NCBI GenBank assembly: GCA_964473645.1
Contig: CAYYPW010000013.1
Span: 62,001 to 126,000, forward strand
Length of the DNA: 64,000 nucleotides
Origin: HdN1 sp964473645
GTDB taxonomy: Bacteria > Pseudomonadota > Gammaproteobacteria > Pseudomonadales > Ketobacteraceae
Direction of reading: 5' to 3'
Shown: positions 17,377-26,109 of the stretch, piece after piece
How the letters are laid out: every line of letters starts with the position of its first letter
Position numbering within the stretch: the stretch's first letter is position 1
The notes under the pieces: generated by a model
What the model was told of the DNA's origin: nothing
Databases searched by the model: none
What the model saw: the letters and a program-made list of their open reading frames with translations, nothing else
Program-made: the position numbers and the translations under genes

Positions 17377-18696
17377 ATGTCGATGGAGAGCGCGACGACT
17401 GCCCTGGCAGAATCGTCTGAACAACGTCCCCTAAAGTCGATTTTCGGGGGAATCGCCCCGCAACCCGCCCTCAACCCACAAGAAACACCCGTGGTTGAAG
17501 GCAATCCCTATGACACCGCAGCCTTGAATCCGCCGCGTGAACGCGACAAAACCGAGCGGTTTGCACGCGATATCAACGCCAAGATCGATACGCTCGAAGT
17601 GCAAATGGGGCGTTCGACCCACGTATTGGAGCAAGCGCAGGAATGCGTGAAGCAGGCGCTGGCACAACAACAAGCCGATATTGACCAACAACGTCAGCAA
17701 CTCGACGCCCAACAGGCAGAGGTCGATCGCCAGCGCAAAACACTGGAGATACACGGCCACAACCTGTCGGCGCACTCCACCGCCATTGCCACCCAAGGCA
17801 GCCAGCTTGATCATCACCAATCCTATCTGGCCGCCCACGCGGAACAGATCAATAGCGTCGACGATCGTCAGCAGGACATGCAGCAAATGCTGCTGGGGCT
17901 GTCGCAGGAACAAGAACACAACACTGCCAAAGTCGATATGTTGGCGGAACAAGTGTATGACGTCAGCAAACAGGCATCTGCTGAGCGAAACAATACGCAC
18001 CAGCGTTTTCGCCTGCTCACTGGCGCCCTGATCGGCACCACGCTATTCACACTGGGCGTGTTCAGCTATTTTCTCTACAATCCGATTGCCGCGCCCAAAA
18101 GCGTGGAAGCACAGCTCGCCACCATTAACGCCGAATTGATTCAGCAGAAGGATTCAACGTCTCTCATGAGTGGCGATGTGCAGCGTATTGGCGCCAGCCT
18201 TACCCTGCTTGAAGGCACTCTGTCTGAATTGCAAAGTGCCCATATGGCATTGCAATCCAACCAGCAAGCGGGGCGTGACGACGTCGCCAAGTTGCAGGGG
18301 CAGATCACCAGCGTTCAAAAAACCATTGGCGATTTGAAGGCACGCATGCAACGCTCTTCGAGCAGTGCGGCTCCCGCCGCGGCGAGCAAGCCTGTAGTGA
18401 AGGTTTCCATGCGCGATAACCGCTGGCTGGCTTCACGGCCGGGCGACCATTATGTGATCCAACTGTTGGGCACGCGGGATTTTAGTGGCTTGCAGCGTTT
18501 TGCGAACAATAATGCCAGCGCACTGAAACGCTACCCATTAGCCTACGCAAGAGGAACGGGAGCGAACAAGGAATGGTACAACCTGGTGTATGGTGACTTT
18601 GCCAGCAAGCAGCAAGCCAATAATGCACTGGCCAGCTTACCTGCGGCGTTACGCAATAATCAGCCGTGGATTCGGCAGGTGCGGTCGTTGCGGTAA
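17377..18696 (+). CDS. DamX-like SPOR-domain inner-membrane protein
   Basis: 439 residues. Ribosome site GGGAGG precedes ATG 17377. A cytoplasmic region with a long Gln-rich coiled coil (about 65-205: QQQADIDQQRQQLDAQQAEVDRQRK) leads to one transmembrane helix (LLTGALIGTTLFTLGVFSYFL), then a periplasmic coil, a Ser/Ala/Pro linker and a C-terminal SPOR-type domain (HYVIQLLGTRDFSGLQRFA..EWYNLVYGDFASKQQANNALASLP). SPOR domains bind denuded peptidoglycan at the septum, so a cell-division role like that of DamX is likely. The layout (cytoplasmic coil, TM, SPOR) matches DamX more than FtsN or DedD. No aroB/dam gene neighbours. Confidence 0.75.
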   Translation: MSMESATTALAESSEQRPLKSIFGGIAPQPALNPQETPVVEGNPYDTAALNPPRERDKTERFARDINAKIDTLEVQMGRSTHVLEQAQECVKQALAQQQADIDQQRQQLDAQQAEVDRQRKTLEIHGHNLSAHSTAIATQGSQLDHHQSYLAAHAEQINSVDDRQQDMQQMLLGLSQEQEHNTAKVDMLAEQVYDVSKQASAERNNTHQRFRLLTGALIGTTLFTLGVFSYFLYNPIAAPKSVEAQLATINAELIQQKDSTSLMSGDVQRIGASLTLLEGTLSELQSAHMALQSNQQAGRDDVAKLQGQITSVQKTIGDLKARMQRSSSSAAPAAASKPVVKVSMRDNRWLASRPGDHYVIQLLGTRDFSGLQRFANNNASALKRYPLAYARGTGANKEWYNLVYGDFASKQQANNALASLPAALRNNQPWIRQVRSLR

Positions 18697-18712
18697 AATC
18701 TGGGGACAGGCG

Positions 18713-18891
18713 GGCAAAAAGAACGTCTGTTCTTAAAATCGTGCATCAGGTCTTACGTGGGGGATTGTTTCTGGAAACGCCGTTAATACTTCCCTGTAGG
18801 CTCGACGGCGCCATCCATGGCGCCGACGTTCCAAAAACAATCCCCCACGCAAGACCTTTGTAGCTCAGTGGTAACAGACGTTCTTTTTGCC
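18713..18891 (-). repeat. Extended copy 2 of the structured element, with outer arms
   Basis: Perfect 19-bp outer inverted repeat (18713-18731 and 18873-18891, beginning GGCAAAAAGAACGTCTGTT). It encloses 14-15 nt spacers and the 112-bp element at 18747-18858. The element core is on the minus strand; its 25-nt arms are 18747-18771 and 18834-18858. The apical stem reads CGGCGCCA/TGGCGCCG in core orientation. It lies between the convergent SPOR and methyltransferase-like genes, so it may end both transcripts. Confidence 0.9.
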
Positions 18892-18924
18892 TCCCAAATA
18901 TACACGACACTGGGACCACTACCC

Positions 18925-19638
18925 TTACACCAGCTCCGCAATCATCTGCTCCACATCCAACTCTACCGCACTGCCCTGACAAAGCTTTTCCAGCACCACA
19001 AAATCACTGTTCAACCCTAATTCGCTATCGGGCGTAATCACCTCGGGGCGAATCATGTCCTCAATTTTGCTGCGAACGTACCCAGGCAGCTTCTGGTAAC
19101 GGTTCCGCAGGATTTTTTCCAGCAGCGGTGGCTCCCCTGCGGGCCCTTGACGACGCACCCGGTAATCCCCTGTCGTCACCATTCGACGCAACCAGGGCTT
19201 GATGGTGTCTGTGTCGGCCTTGTGCACCAACAACATGGCCCCTTTGGGTAACAATTTGCCGAGATAGTAAAGCGCAACAAAATTCTGTTCAGCGTTGGCG
19301 GATGGATTGAGCACCGCCATGTCATACACCTGCTCCTGAAAGAAAAAATCAGGGAGCGCTTGATCGGCGGGATTATTGATTATTTCGACACCCGCATCGA
19401 ATTCGTGGTGACAGAGCGCATCCCACACCGCCCGGCAATGGGGATCGGTGAACAGTTCTGACTCGACCAGGGTGAGGGTGACCCCTTCGCCCGCGCTCAT
19501 TGCTTCGCACAGGGCCAGCGTGGATTCGAGTTCACCCGCACCTATCTGCACAATGGCGTGAGGCTGGGCCTGTTGGACAATCTTGCGGGTGAGTTCGGCG
19601 CGAACAGCAGGGCTTGAGCTTGGCATGACGGGCTTCAT
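18925..19638 (-). CDS. Putative SAM-dependent methyltransferase-like protein
   Basis: 237 residues with a Rossmann-type class I fold pattern: HAIVQIGAGELESTLALCEAMSAG (motif I-like), TLTLVESE (acidic end of strand 2), a VYDMAVLNPSAN motif and LLPKGAMLLVHKADTD. The usual GxGxG is replaced by GAGE, so SAM binding is not certain. This resembles O-methyltransferase-type proteins but no substrate is indicated. Start at 19638, or the second Met at 19626. Divergent from the SDR at 19799 across a 160-bp space. Confidence 0.5.
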   Translation of the reverse strand: MKPVMPSSSPAVRAELTRKIVQQAQPHAIVQIGAGELESTLALCEAMSAGEGVTLTLVESELFTDPHCRAVWDALCHHEFDAGVEIINNPADQALPDFFFQEQVYDMAVLNPSANAEQNFVALYYLGKLLPKGAMLLVHKADTDTIKPWLRRMVTTGDYRVRRQGPAGEPPLLEKILRNRYQKLPGYVRSKIEDMIRPEVITPDSELGLNSDFVVLEKLCQGSAVELDVEQMIAELV

Positions 19639-19798
19639 GGGTGGTTGAAAAGTGGGCTTTTAAAGGGCCACCGAAATATTTTGTATCGGTGCGCGGCGAT
19701 TCTACCACTTTTGGTACATAAATCAGCGCCGCTTTCATAGACACGTACAATCTCGATATACTCGCGAATCCAGCCGCCACCAGTAAAGGGATATCATC

Positions 19799-20602
19799 AT
19801 GACTGCCACTGACCACAATGTTAAGACGGCACTGATTACCGGCGCATCTGCCGGTATCGGCAAAAGTTTTGCCCAGCTGTATGCCAAAAACGGCTTTGAC
19901 CTCGTGTTGGTCGCCCGACGAGAAGACAAACTGAATGAATTGGCCGCACAATTGAAAAAAGAACACGGCGTGATGGTGTATGTCCTGGCACGCGATCTGG
20001 GCGACCCACAAGCCCCCGAGGCCATTATGCAATGGCTGCAGGAGAAAGATATCCAGATCCATACACTGGTGAACAATGCCGGTTACGCCCTCAGCCAGAC
20101 CGTTATGGCAAGTGAACTCACCGACGTAAAGGCCTTTATGCAAGTGTTAATGACCGCTCCCGTTGAACTTTGCCATCGACTGGTGCCGGCCATGAAAGAC
20201 GCTGGAAGTGGTCACATTATTAACGTGGCATCGATCGCCGCTTTCATGCCACCGATCAAAGGTGACATTTATTGTGCAGCCAAATCTTTTTTGCTGAATT
20301 TCAGTCTCGGCCTTGAGCTGGAACTGAAACCCTTCGGCATTCACTGCACCGCATTGTGCCCCGGCTTCACGTTCAGCGAATTTCACGATGTGATGGGAAC
20401 GCGCAAAGCCGTGAGCAGATTACCACGCTTTTTGTGGATGGATGCGGATGAAGTCGCACAACAGGGTTACGATGCGGTATGCGAAGGCAAAGGCCTGCAT
20501 ATTCCGGGTCGGGTGAATCAAGGCGCCAGCCAACTGGTATCGATGCTGCCAACACCAGTGAAACAATTTATCGCCAAGCGTCAAAACATCATGGAATATT
20601 AA
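19799..20602 (+). CDS. Short-chain dehydrogenase/reductase
   Basis: 267-residue classical SDR. NAD(P)-binding TGASAGIGKSFA, a VARREDKL segment favouring NADPH, NNAG, catalytic Ser in VASIAAF, and YCAAK with the Tyr-x3-Lys pair. This family branch (YqjQ/DltE-like) acts on small or lipid carbonyl/hydroxyl substrates. AAAGGGA precedes ATG 19799. It converges on the selD fusion gene with only 3 bp between stop codons. Confidence 0.88.
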   Translation: MTATDHNVKTALITGASAGIGKSFAQLYAKNGFDLVLVARREDKLNELAAQLKKEHGVMVYVLARDLGDPQAPEAIMQWLQEKDIQIHTLVNNAGYALSQTVMASELTDVKAFMQVLMTAPVELCHRLVPAMKDAGSGHIINVASIAAFMPPIKGDIYCAAKSFLLNFSLGLELELKPFGIHCTALCPGFTFSEFHDVMGTRKAVSRLPRFLWMDADEVAQQGYDAVCEGKGLHIPGRVNQGASQLVSMLPTPVKQFIAKRQNIMEY

Positions 20603-20605
20603 GTT

Positions 20606-22945
20606 TTATGATGCAACGAGTGTCAACTGAGTGTCTGATGTACATTCACCAATAACATAAGCGCCCACCCCCGCAGCCTGCAGCAATTGCAGGCTGTGCT
20701 GTACTTTCAACGGTTCAATTGCAGCCAGCAACCCGCCGCTGGTTTGTGGATCGAACAAAAGCCTATAACGCCACACATCAGCGGCAGACACCGAGCCAAG
20801 CCAGGATTGCACCAAGCGTTGATTGGCTGGCGCCAGCGTACTCTCATAGCCTTTTTGCAGACATTCCAAAGCACCGGGCAAGACAGGCAAGGCATTCAGG
20901 TTTATGCGGGCGCCAGCGATGCCAGCCCCCAGCATTTCCTGTAGATGACCTGCCAGGCCAAAGCCGGTGATATCAGTAAGCGCATTAACACCCGCGTTAC
21001 CGAGAATCATGGCCGCAGACGCATTACTGGTGCTCATCGAGTCAATGGCCCCCTCTATCCAGCGCGCTTGCGAATAGCCACGCATGGCTGCTGCGAAAAG
21101 CGTGCCTGTTCCCAAGGGTTTGGTGAGAATGAGAAGGTCGCCGGGGTTTGCGCCACGCTTGCGAATGAGTGATGCAGGTGCAGCGAATGCATTCACGGTC
21201 AAGCCAATCTGCAGGCTGTCGGCTTCCAGCGTGTGGCCACCTACCAGCGTCGCGCCATGCGATGCGAGCACGGCATTTACGCCCTGCAATATCTGCGTTA
21301 AATCCCGTTGCAATAATCGTTCGCGCAACACCGGCAACTGCAATAGTAATTGCGCACTATGGGGTGTTGCATGCATGGCAAACAGATCCGATAGCGCATG
21401 CTCGGTAGCAACACGTGCAAACAACCAGGGATCATCAAACAAAGGTTTGAGGGCGTCGACACTTTGCACCAGCACCGGCAACGATGACCACCCATCAGAA
21501 ACGGCGTTATTGCTATCTGCAAGAGCGGGAATGGTAATTACTGCCGCATCTTCTGCGGCTGCCAGCGGGCAATGCTCGGTGTTGGCGGCGCGTGCAACGG
21601 TGCGTGCAGCGTCGAGTTCAGCGAGTGCGCGCTGCAAAACGTCACCCCCCACTTTGCCGCCACAACCACCGCAGCGTTCGTTCGCGGCAGGCAATCTTTC
21701 TTCTTCATACGAAGCGTCATCAGACGGCTTACGCAAAACAGAATTACTCGCAACAGACTGACCCGCAAGCGCTTGCCCCGCAAATCTAGCCAAGGGTGGC
21801 TGCACGGGCAAGTCATGAAACATGCGCATAAAGCGCCGATCGATACGATCTTTCCAGTGCCATACCCATGCACCGGCCACACTCCAGCGTCCTCTCGCAC
21901 CGACAGCGTCTTTACCGCCGCACGCGAGCAGACTTAGAAAATGACGTTGCGGTTGATACGTTTGCAGTGTTTGCTTTAGCACATAACGCTGCAGGTTTTC
22001 ACGCAACACGGGGGCTTGACGCACTGCATACACACCCGCACGAGGTAAGGTGTGTTGCGTGATCCAGGCGCAATCGCCAGCAGCGAAAACATCAGGGTGG
22101 CTTGTGCTCTGTAACGTCGAATTCACCGCCAGGAAGCCTTGCGGGGTGATGGCCAGACCACTACTCGCCAACCATGCCGCGGGGCGCGCCTGGGTACACC
22201 AGAAGACCACGTCGGCTGCAATTTTCTGCCCCTTTTGGCTGGTCATGCCACCCGCATCCACGGCAACCACCTCAGTCGCCGTTATCACACGGATACCATA
22301 GTGTTGCAAACGTTGATGCAGCTGCTGACGCAAACGGGCAGGATATTCGGACAGCACCTCGGGGCTACGGGTGAGCAGTAGCCAGTCGTGTGCGAGGGCA
22401 GCAGTACGCATGCGATGCGCCATGGCCAACACCAGCTCGACACTGCCAGCACCCCCGCCCACAACGGCGAGAGTACGTGGCGTTGTGATTGATTCCAGCG
22501 CATTGAGCACGGACTGCCAACGAGGGAGAAAAGATGAAATGGGTTTAACCGGTATGGCATGCGCCGATGCGCCCTCTACGCTTATATCAGGCGTTATACC
22601 GGTATTGATGGACACCACGTCGTATTCCAGCGCTGGACGGCCTTCCAACAAGATGCGCTTGTTCTCGGGATCAATGCCACTCACGCGCGCTTGAATAAAA
22701 CGCACGTCAGCAGCCTGACATAAACGGCGCAGGTCAATGTGTATGTCATCTGCGCTATAGTGCCCCGCCACTACACCCGGTAACATGCCTGAATAAGGGC
22801 TAACGCCCTGCTCCGAAATCAGCGTAATGCGGGCCGCATGAAAGGGTTGCATCAGCCAACGCAACAACACCAACGCGTGCGCATGCCCACCGCCCACCAG
22901 GACGATGTCATTGCGAAAGGCCAGGCTGTCACTTTTGGGATGCAT
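20606..22945 (-). CDS. selD: SelD fused to an N-terminal FAD/NAD(P) oxidoreductase
   Basis: 779 residues. Residues 1 to about 370 are a pyridine-nucleotide-disulphide/NDH-2-like flavoprotein: FAD motif VLVGGGHAHA (18-24), NAD(P) motif VVGGGAGSVE (162-170) and VFAAGDCAW (about 287). Residues about 420-779 are selenide, water dikinase, which makes selenophosphate from selenide and ATP: RCGGCGGKVGGDVL carries the catalytic Cys (about 428, Cys not Sec), then LVGGHTLEAD and DITGFGLAGHL. Such fusions are known, and the flavin part is assumed to supply reduced selenium or electrons. ATG 22945 follows AGGAAA; the open frame reaches 23044 without family similarity. It is the last gene of the selenium operon. 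Confidence 0.93.
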   Translation of the reverse strand: MHPKSDSLAFRNDIVLVGGGHAHALVLLRWLMQPFHAARITLISEQGVSPYSGMLPGVVAGHYSADDIHIDLRRLCQAADVRFIQARVSGIDPENKRILLEGRPALEYDVVSINTGITPDISVEGASAHAIPVKPISSFLPRWQSVLNALESITTPRTLAVVGGGAGSVELVLAMAHRMRTAALAHDWLLLTRSPEVLSEYPARLRQQLHQRLQHYGIRVITATEVVAVDAGGMTSQKGQKIAADVVFWCTQARPAAWLASSGLAITPQGFLAVNSTLQSTSHPDVFAAGDCAWITQHTLPRAGVYAVRQAPVLRENLQRYVLKQTLQTYQPQRHFLSLLACGGKDAVGARGRWSVAGAWVWHWKDRIDRRFMRMFHDLPVQPPLARFAGQALAGQSVASNSVLRKPSDDASYEEERLPAANERCGGCGGKVGGDVLQRALAELDAARTVARAANTEHCPLAAAEDAAVITIPALADSNNAVSDGWSSLPVLVQSVDALKPLFDDPWLFARVATEHALSDLFAMHATPHSAQLLLQLPVLRERLLQRDLTQILQGVNAVLASHGATLVGGHTLEADSLQIGLTVNAFAAPASLIRKRGANPGDLLILTKPLGTGTLFAAAMRGYSQARWIEGAIDSMSTSNASAAMILGNAGVNALTDITGFGLAGHLQEMLGAGIAGARINLNALPVLPGALECLQKGYESTLAPANQRLVQSWLGSVSAADVWRYRLLFDPQTSGGLLAAIEPLKVQHSLQLLQAAGVGAYVIGECTSDTQLTLVAS

Positions 22946-22976
22946 GGGGGATTTCCTGTTGTAACGGCCCATCGAT

Positions 22977-24470
22977 CTACAAGCTCTCCGGCTGGCTCGA
23001 CAAATGCAATCGTCGCCGCAAGCTCCGCGCCAACGCATCCACACTCATGTTGAGCAGGGCCGCTGCCAACAACAACACCATGGCTCGATCAAAACGAAAC
23101 TCACCAAACGCCGAGTCAATGAAAAACCCAAGGGTTGGAATCCCCAGCATACCGAGCAAAGCCGTTTCCCGCATAATGATTTCAAAACGATAGAGCGTAA
23201 AGGCCAGGAACTGTCGGTAAAGGCGTGGCAGGACTTCGTAACAATAACGATTGATCCCGCGACTGGCATCGTCCCGCAAACGCATGCCTTCGGTATAACG
23301 CCCAACCAAATGGGCAATAATGGCGCCATTGTGCAACGACAACCCCACCACGGCAGGGAGTAGACTCGGGCCCCATAGCAGTAAGCCGATATAGGCCAGA
23401 AAATACTCCGGCGCCGAACGCATCAATACCAGCCAGGCGTGTCCTGCACCACGCGTCACGCGATTGCCAAATAGCGGGGAAATCAATGGAAAAGCCAACA
23501 AGGTCATCACGCTGGTAGCCACCAATGCGATCAGCCCCAACACCAAGGTATTGCCGAGTCCGGGCAATACCTGCCCCACCAGCAGCGCTTGTAGCCAGCT
23601 CAGAAATACGACCATACCCGCGCCGTTGCGCAGAGGTGCCGGCACTATATCGTGGGTGAGAAACTGCCACAAATACGCCCAATCCACGTTCGCCACGGGT
23701 GGCAACCAGATCATCGCTGCCAGCAAATAAAACGGCACCCATACGCGGCGAAGCCAGATACGCATACTGACAATCACCAGTACCAACGCATAGAACAGCC
23801 CCGCAGCATCGCTGTAATGCCCTTGTTTGAGCGCAGATTCCAGGTAATAACCCACGGTTGGTAATCCGATAAAGCCCAATACCGCCGAAGAGCGAATACC
23901 GCATTCGAGCCGATAACTGGTATAGGTGAGCATGGCCCGAAAGGTCTGCGGAATTACGGTAAAAAGGGTGCGTGATAAGCGGCTGGTGTTCACCGGCAAC
24001 GCATCACCAGGCGCGGGGTCAATCTCTTCAAACAGCTCGCCATAAATTTTGGCAAACGTTCCGGCATACGGAATGGCGATTGCCAGAATCCCCGCCACAG
24101 GCGACAAGCCGACAATCTGTACCCACAACAACGCCCAGAACAATTCGTGAATGGCACGAATAAACGCTGCCATTCTGCGCACCCAGGCCTGGCGATAGAA
24201 TAACGCCAATAGCAAGCCGCCAATGACACCCAATGCAACGCCCTGCAGGGCAAAGGCCAACGTTCCCGCCAACGCTTCGAGCAACGTGATCCACGAAGGT
24301 ACGGTGGGAGCCAGCATTCCCCACCCCAAGCGCCCCAGCTCCTGCCAGGGTTCGCGTGTGGAAATGCTGAAATCCGCCCAAGGCAAACACAGGAGTGCGA
24401 TCAATACAAACAATGCACTGGTGCGCAGCATCGCAGAGGCTGCGTTATCCGTCCGAATGAGGCGTTGCAT
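22977..24470 (-). CDS. Double-length PhnE-like ABC permease, putative selenium-oxyanion transport
   Basis: 497 residues, two tandem PhnE-type permease modules (about 1-235 and 270-497), each with a cytoplasmic EAA-like loop: SRLSRTLFTVIPQTFRAMLTYTSYRLECGIRSSAVLGF in the first half and EVLPRLYRQFLAFTLYRFEIIMRETALLGMLG in the second. It is a natural fusion of both permease halves. The ATG at 24470 shares its A with the ATPase stop (TGATG), so translation is coupled; the longer frame to 24566 would overlap the ATPase by 97 bp. Context between selD and mnmH argues for selenate/selenite import rather than phosphonate import. Confidence 0.82.
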   Translation of the reverse strand: MQRLIRTDNAASAMLRTSALFVLIALLCLPWADFSISTREPWQELGRLGWGMLAPTVPSWITLLEALAGTLAFALQGVALGVIGGLLLALFYRQAWVRRMAAFIRAIHELFWALLWVQIVGLSPVAGILAIAIPYAGTFAKIYGELFEEIDPAPGDALPVNTSRLSRTLFTVIPQTFRAMLTYTSYRLECGIRSSAVLGFIGLPTVGYYLESALKQGHYSDAAGLFYALVLVIVSMRIWLRRVWVPFYLLAAMIWLPPVANVDWAYLWQFLTHDIVPAPLRNGAGMVVFLSWLQALLVGQVLPGLGNTLVLGLIALVATSVMTLLAFPLISPLFGNRVTRGAGHAWLVLMRSAPEYFLAYIGLLLWGPSLLPAVVGLSLHNGAIIAHLVGRYTEGMRLRDDASRGINRYCYEVLPRLYRQFLAFTLYRFEIIMRETALLGMLGIPTLGFFIDSAFGEFRFDRAMVLLLAAALLNMSVDALARSLRRRLHLSSQPESL

Positions 24471-25144
24471 CAGGCATACAATCTCAATAAATCGGCCGCC
24501 CTCACCTGGCTGCTCTGACAATCGAGCACAATTTTGCCCCGTTGCAAACCGATCACACGCGAACAATGACGTAAGGCCAATTCCACGTCATGCAAGGCAA
24601 TGATGACGGTGTCATGCTGGTGGCAAATCATGGCAAGCAATTGATCCGCCTGCAGCTCATCAACGGCGGATACCGGCTCATCCCCCATAAATATGGCCCG
24701 ACGTTGATAGAGCGCACGCCCCAGATTCACACGGCTTTGCTGCCCGCCAGAAAGCGCTTCAACCGAGGTCCATAGCTTGTCCTGCAGCCCAAGCGTTAGC
24801 GCAAGCGCTGTGATTTCCCGACGAGGCGTGGGTAATGGATAACACAAATTGGCGAGATTATAGAAAATTGAATGCTGATCCAGTTGCCCCATATACAGGT
24901 TATGGAAGACCGACAAAGTTGGCACCAAACCCGGCTGCTGCGGGCACCAGGCAACCTCCTGCGGACGCAGGCCACGCAGATGGCGTAACAGGGTGGATTT
25001 GCCAGCACCCGATTCCCCCAGCAGGGCCAGTTTTTCGCCAGGCGCGATGCTGAGATTCAGGTCTTGCAAAATGGTATGGCCCGCATATCCGATGCGGGCC
25101 GACTGCAGTTGAAACAAACTGGCAGCAGACATGCTGACGCCCAT
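24470..25144 (-). CDS. ABC transporter ATPase, PhnC-like, putative selenium-oxyanion importer
   Basis: 224 residues with a complete ABC cassette: Walker A GESGAGKST (about 38-46), Q-loop region, signature LSGGQQSRVNLGRAL, Walker B AIFMGDEP, D-loop SAVDE and H-loop ALHDVELAL. Short, as for importer ATPases. The start ATG overlaps the binding-protein stop codon by one base (TGATG). Function follows from operon context between mnmH and selD. The family itself is shared with phosphonate/phosphite transporters. Confidence 0.85.
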   Translation of the reverse strand: MGVSMSAASLFQLQSARIGYAGHTILQDLNLSIAPGEKLALLGESGAGKSTLLRHLRGLRPQEVAWCPQQPGLVPTLSVFHNLYMGQLDQHSIFYNLANLCYPLPTPRREITALALTLGLQDKLWTSVEALSGGQQSRVNLGRALYQRRAIFMGDEPVSAVDELQADQLLAMICHQHDTVIIALHDVELALRHCSRVIGLQRGKIVLDCQSSQVRAADLLRLYA

Positions 25145-26049
25145 CAGGGCAAGCTGTCCATGATGCCAATGCTAACCGCTGTTTTCTCGATGGGTGCGTA
25201 GTCATCATTGCTGGCCGGCACAAACGATGTGCGCGGAAACGCCTGCAACAACACCGGGTCTTTCATGTCGAGTAACGCTTTTTGTACACGGCTCTTGAAG
25301 CCTGCCCCCCAGGTTTTCTCGACATCGCCACGGATTGTCCACTGATAATCAGGATAAGTAGGAGATTCCCAAATCACATTGACCTTCTTGGTATCAATCA
25401 AGCCTTGCTTAAGCTCACCCTCCCAAACGGCGAAATTGACGACACCAATGTCATAAGCGCCGGATTGCACCAACGCAATGGTTTTGGAGTGATCCCCAGA
25501 AAACCCCACTTGCGAAAAGAGAGTCTCAGGCGCGGCCTTGAAATGATCCCGAATAAAAAACTCCGGCATCAAGCGTCCTGAAGTCGAATCTTTGGCGCCA
25601 AAGGTAAACGTTTTGCCCTTGATGCCAGCCGGGAACGTCTTGCCTGCTTGCAAACCGGTAGCATGGTAAGCAATAAAATAACTTTTGAATGCCGTGTCTT
25701 CAGCCCCCTGCGCAATGGCTTCACTGTCAGGCACCAGATGACGGGCTTGCACACCGGTCAAGCCACCAAACCAGGCCAACTGAACCTGATTGGCACGAAA
25801 CGCCGTCACTGCGGCGGGATAGGTTTTTACCGGAATATAGTTGACTTCAACGCCCAGTTGTTTTTGCAGGTAGTCAGCAATTTTACCGAAGCGTTCGGTC
25901 AGGCGGCTCTCGTCCTGATCGGGAATTGCGGTGAAGGTAAAGGGGGCGGCGTATGAGAAGGAGGAAAAGGACAGGGAAGCAACAGTGGAAACCAGAGCGA
26001 CGGCCGCAACATGCATTGCAGCCGTCAGACGTTGTCGAATCAAGCGCAT
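25144..26049 (-). CDS. PhnD-like periplasmic binding protein, putative selenate/selenite ABC transporter
   Basis: 301 residues from ATG 26049, which has AGGAG about ten bases upstream and gives a classical signal peptide ending FSYAA. PhnD-type fold motifs are PFTFTAIPDQDESRLTERFGKIADYLQKQLGVEV, YPAAVTAFRANQVQLAWFGGLTGVQA, GKTFTFGAKDSTSGRLMPEFF and GAYDIGVVNFAVWE. Binding proteins of this subgroup sit next to SelD and MnmH in several genomes and have been named putative selenate-binding proteins; that name is family knowledge, and no selenium ligand is seen directly. Second gene of the operon, 60 bp after mnmH. Confidence 0.82.
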   Translation of the reverse strand: MRLIRQRLTAAMHVAAVALVSTVASLSFSSFSYAAPFTFTAIPDQDESRLTERFGKIADYLQKQLGVEVNYIPVKTYPAAVTAFRANQVQLAWFGGLTGVQARHLVPDSEAIAQGAEDTAFKSYFIAYHATGLQAGKTFPAGIKGKTFTFGAKDSTSGRLMPEFFIRDHFKAAPETLFSQVGFSGDHSKTIALVQSGAYDIGVVNFAVWEGELKQGLIDTKKVNVIWESPTYPDYQWTIRGDVEKTWGAGFKSRVQKALLDMKDPVLLQAFPRTSFVPASNDDYAPIEKTAVSIGIMDSLP

Positions 26050-26109
26050 AGTGAGAAAACTCCTGAATGTAACCATCTGAAGTAAAAAACAGAGCGAGAA
26101 AATAAGCAC

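Noticed and set aside
18861..18876. tRNA-like D-arm string GTAGCTCAGTGGTA
   Set aside because: No anticodon arm or T-arm (GGTTCGA) follows. It lies in the right spacer and start of the outer arm of element copy 2.
21084..21761. Plus-strand 225-codon open frame
   Set aside because: Antisense to selD; no ribosome site, composition of a shadow frame.
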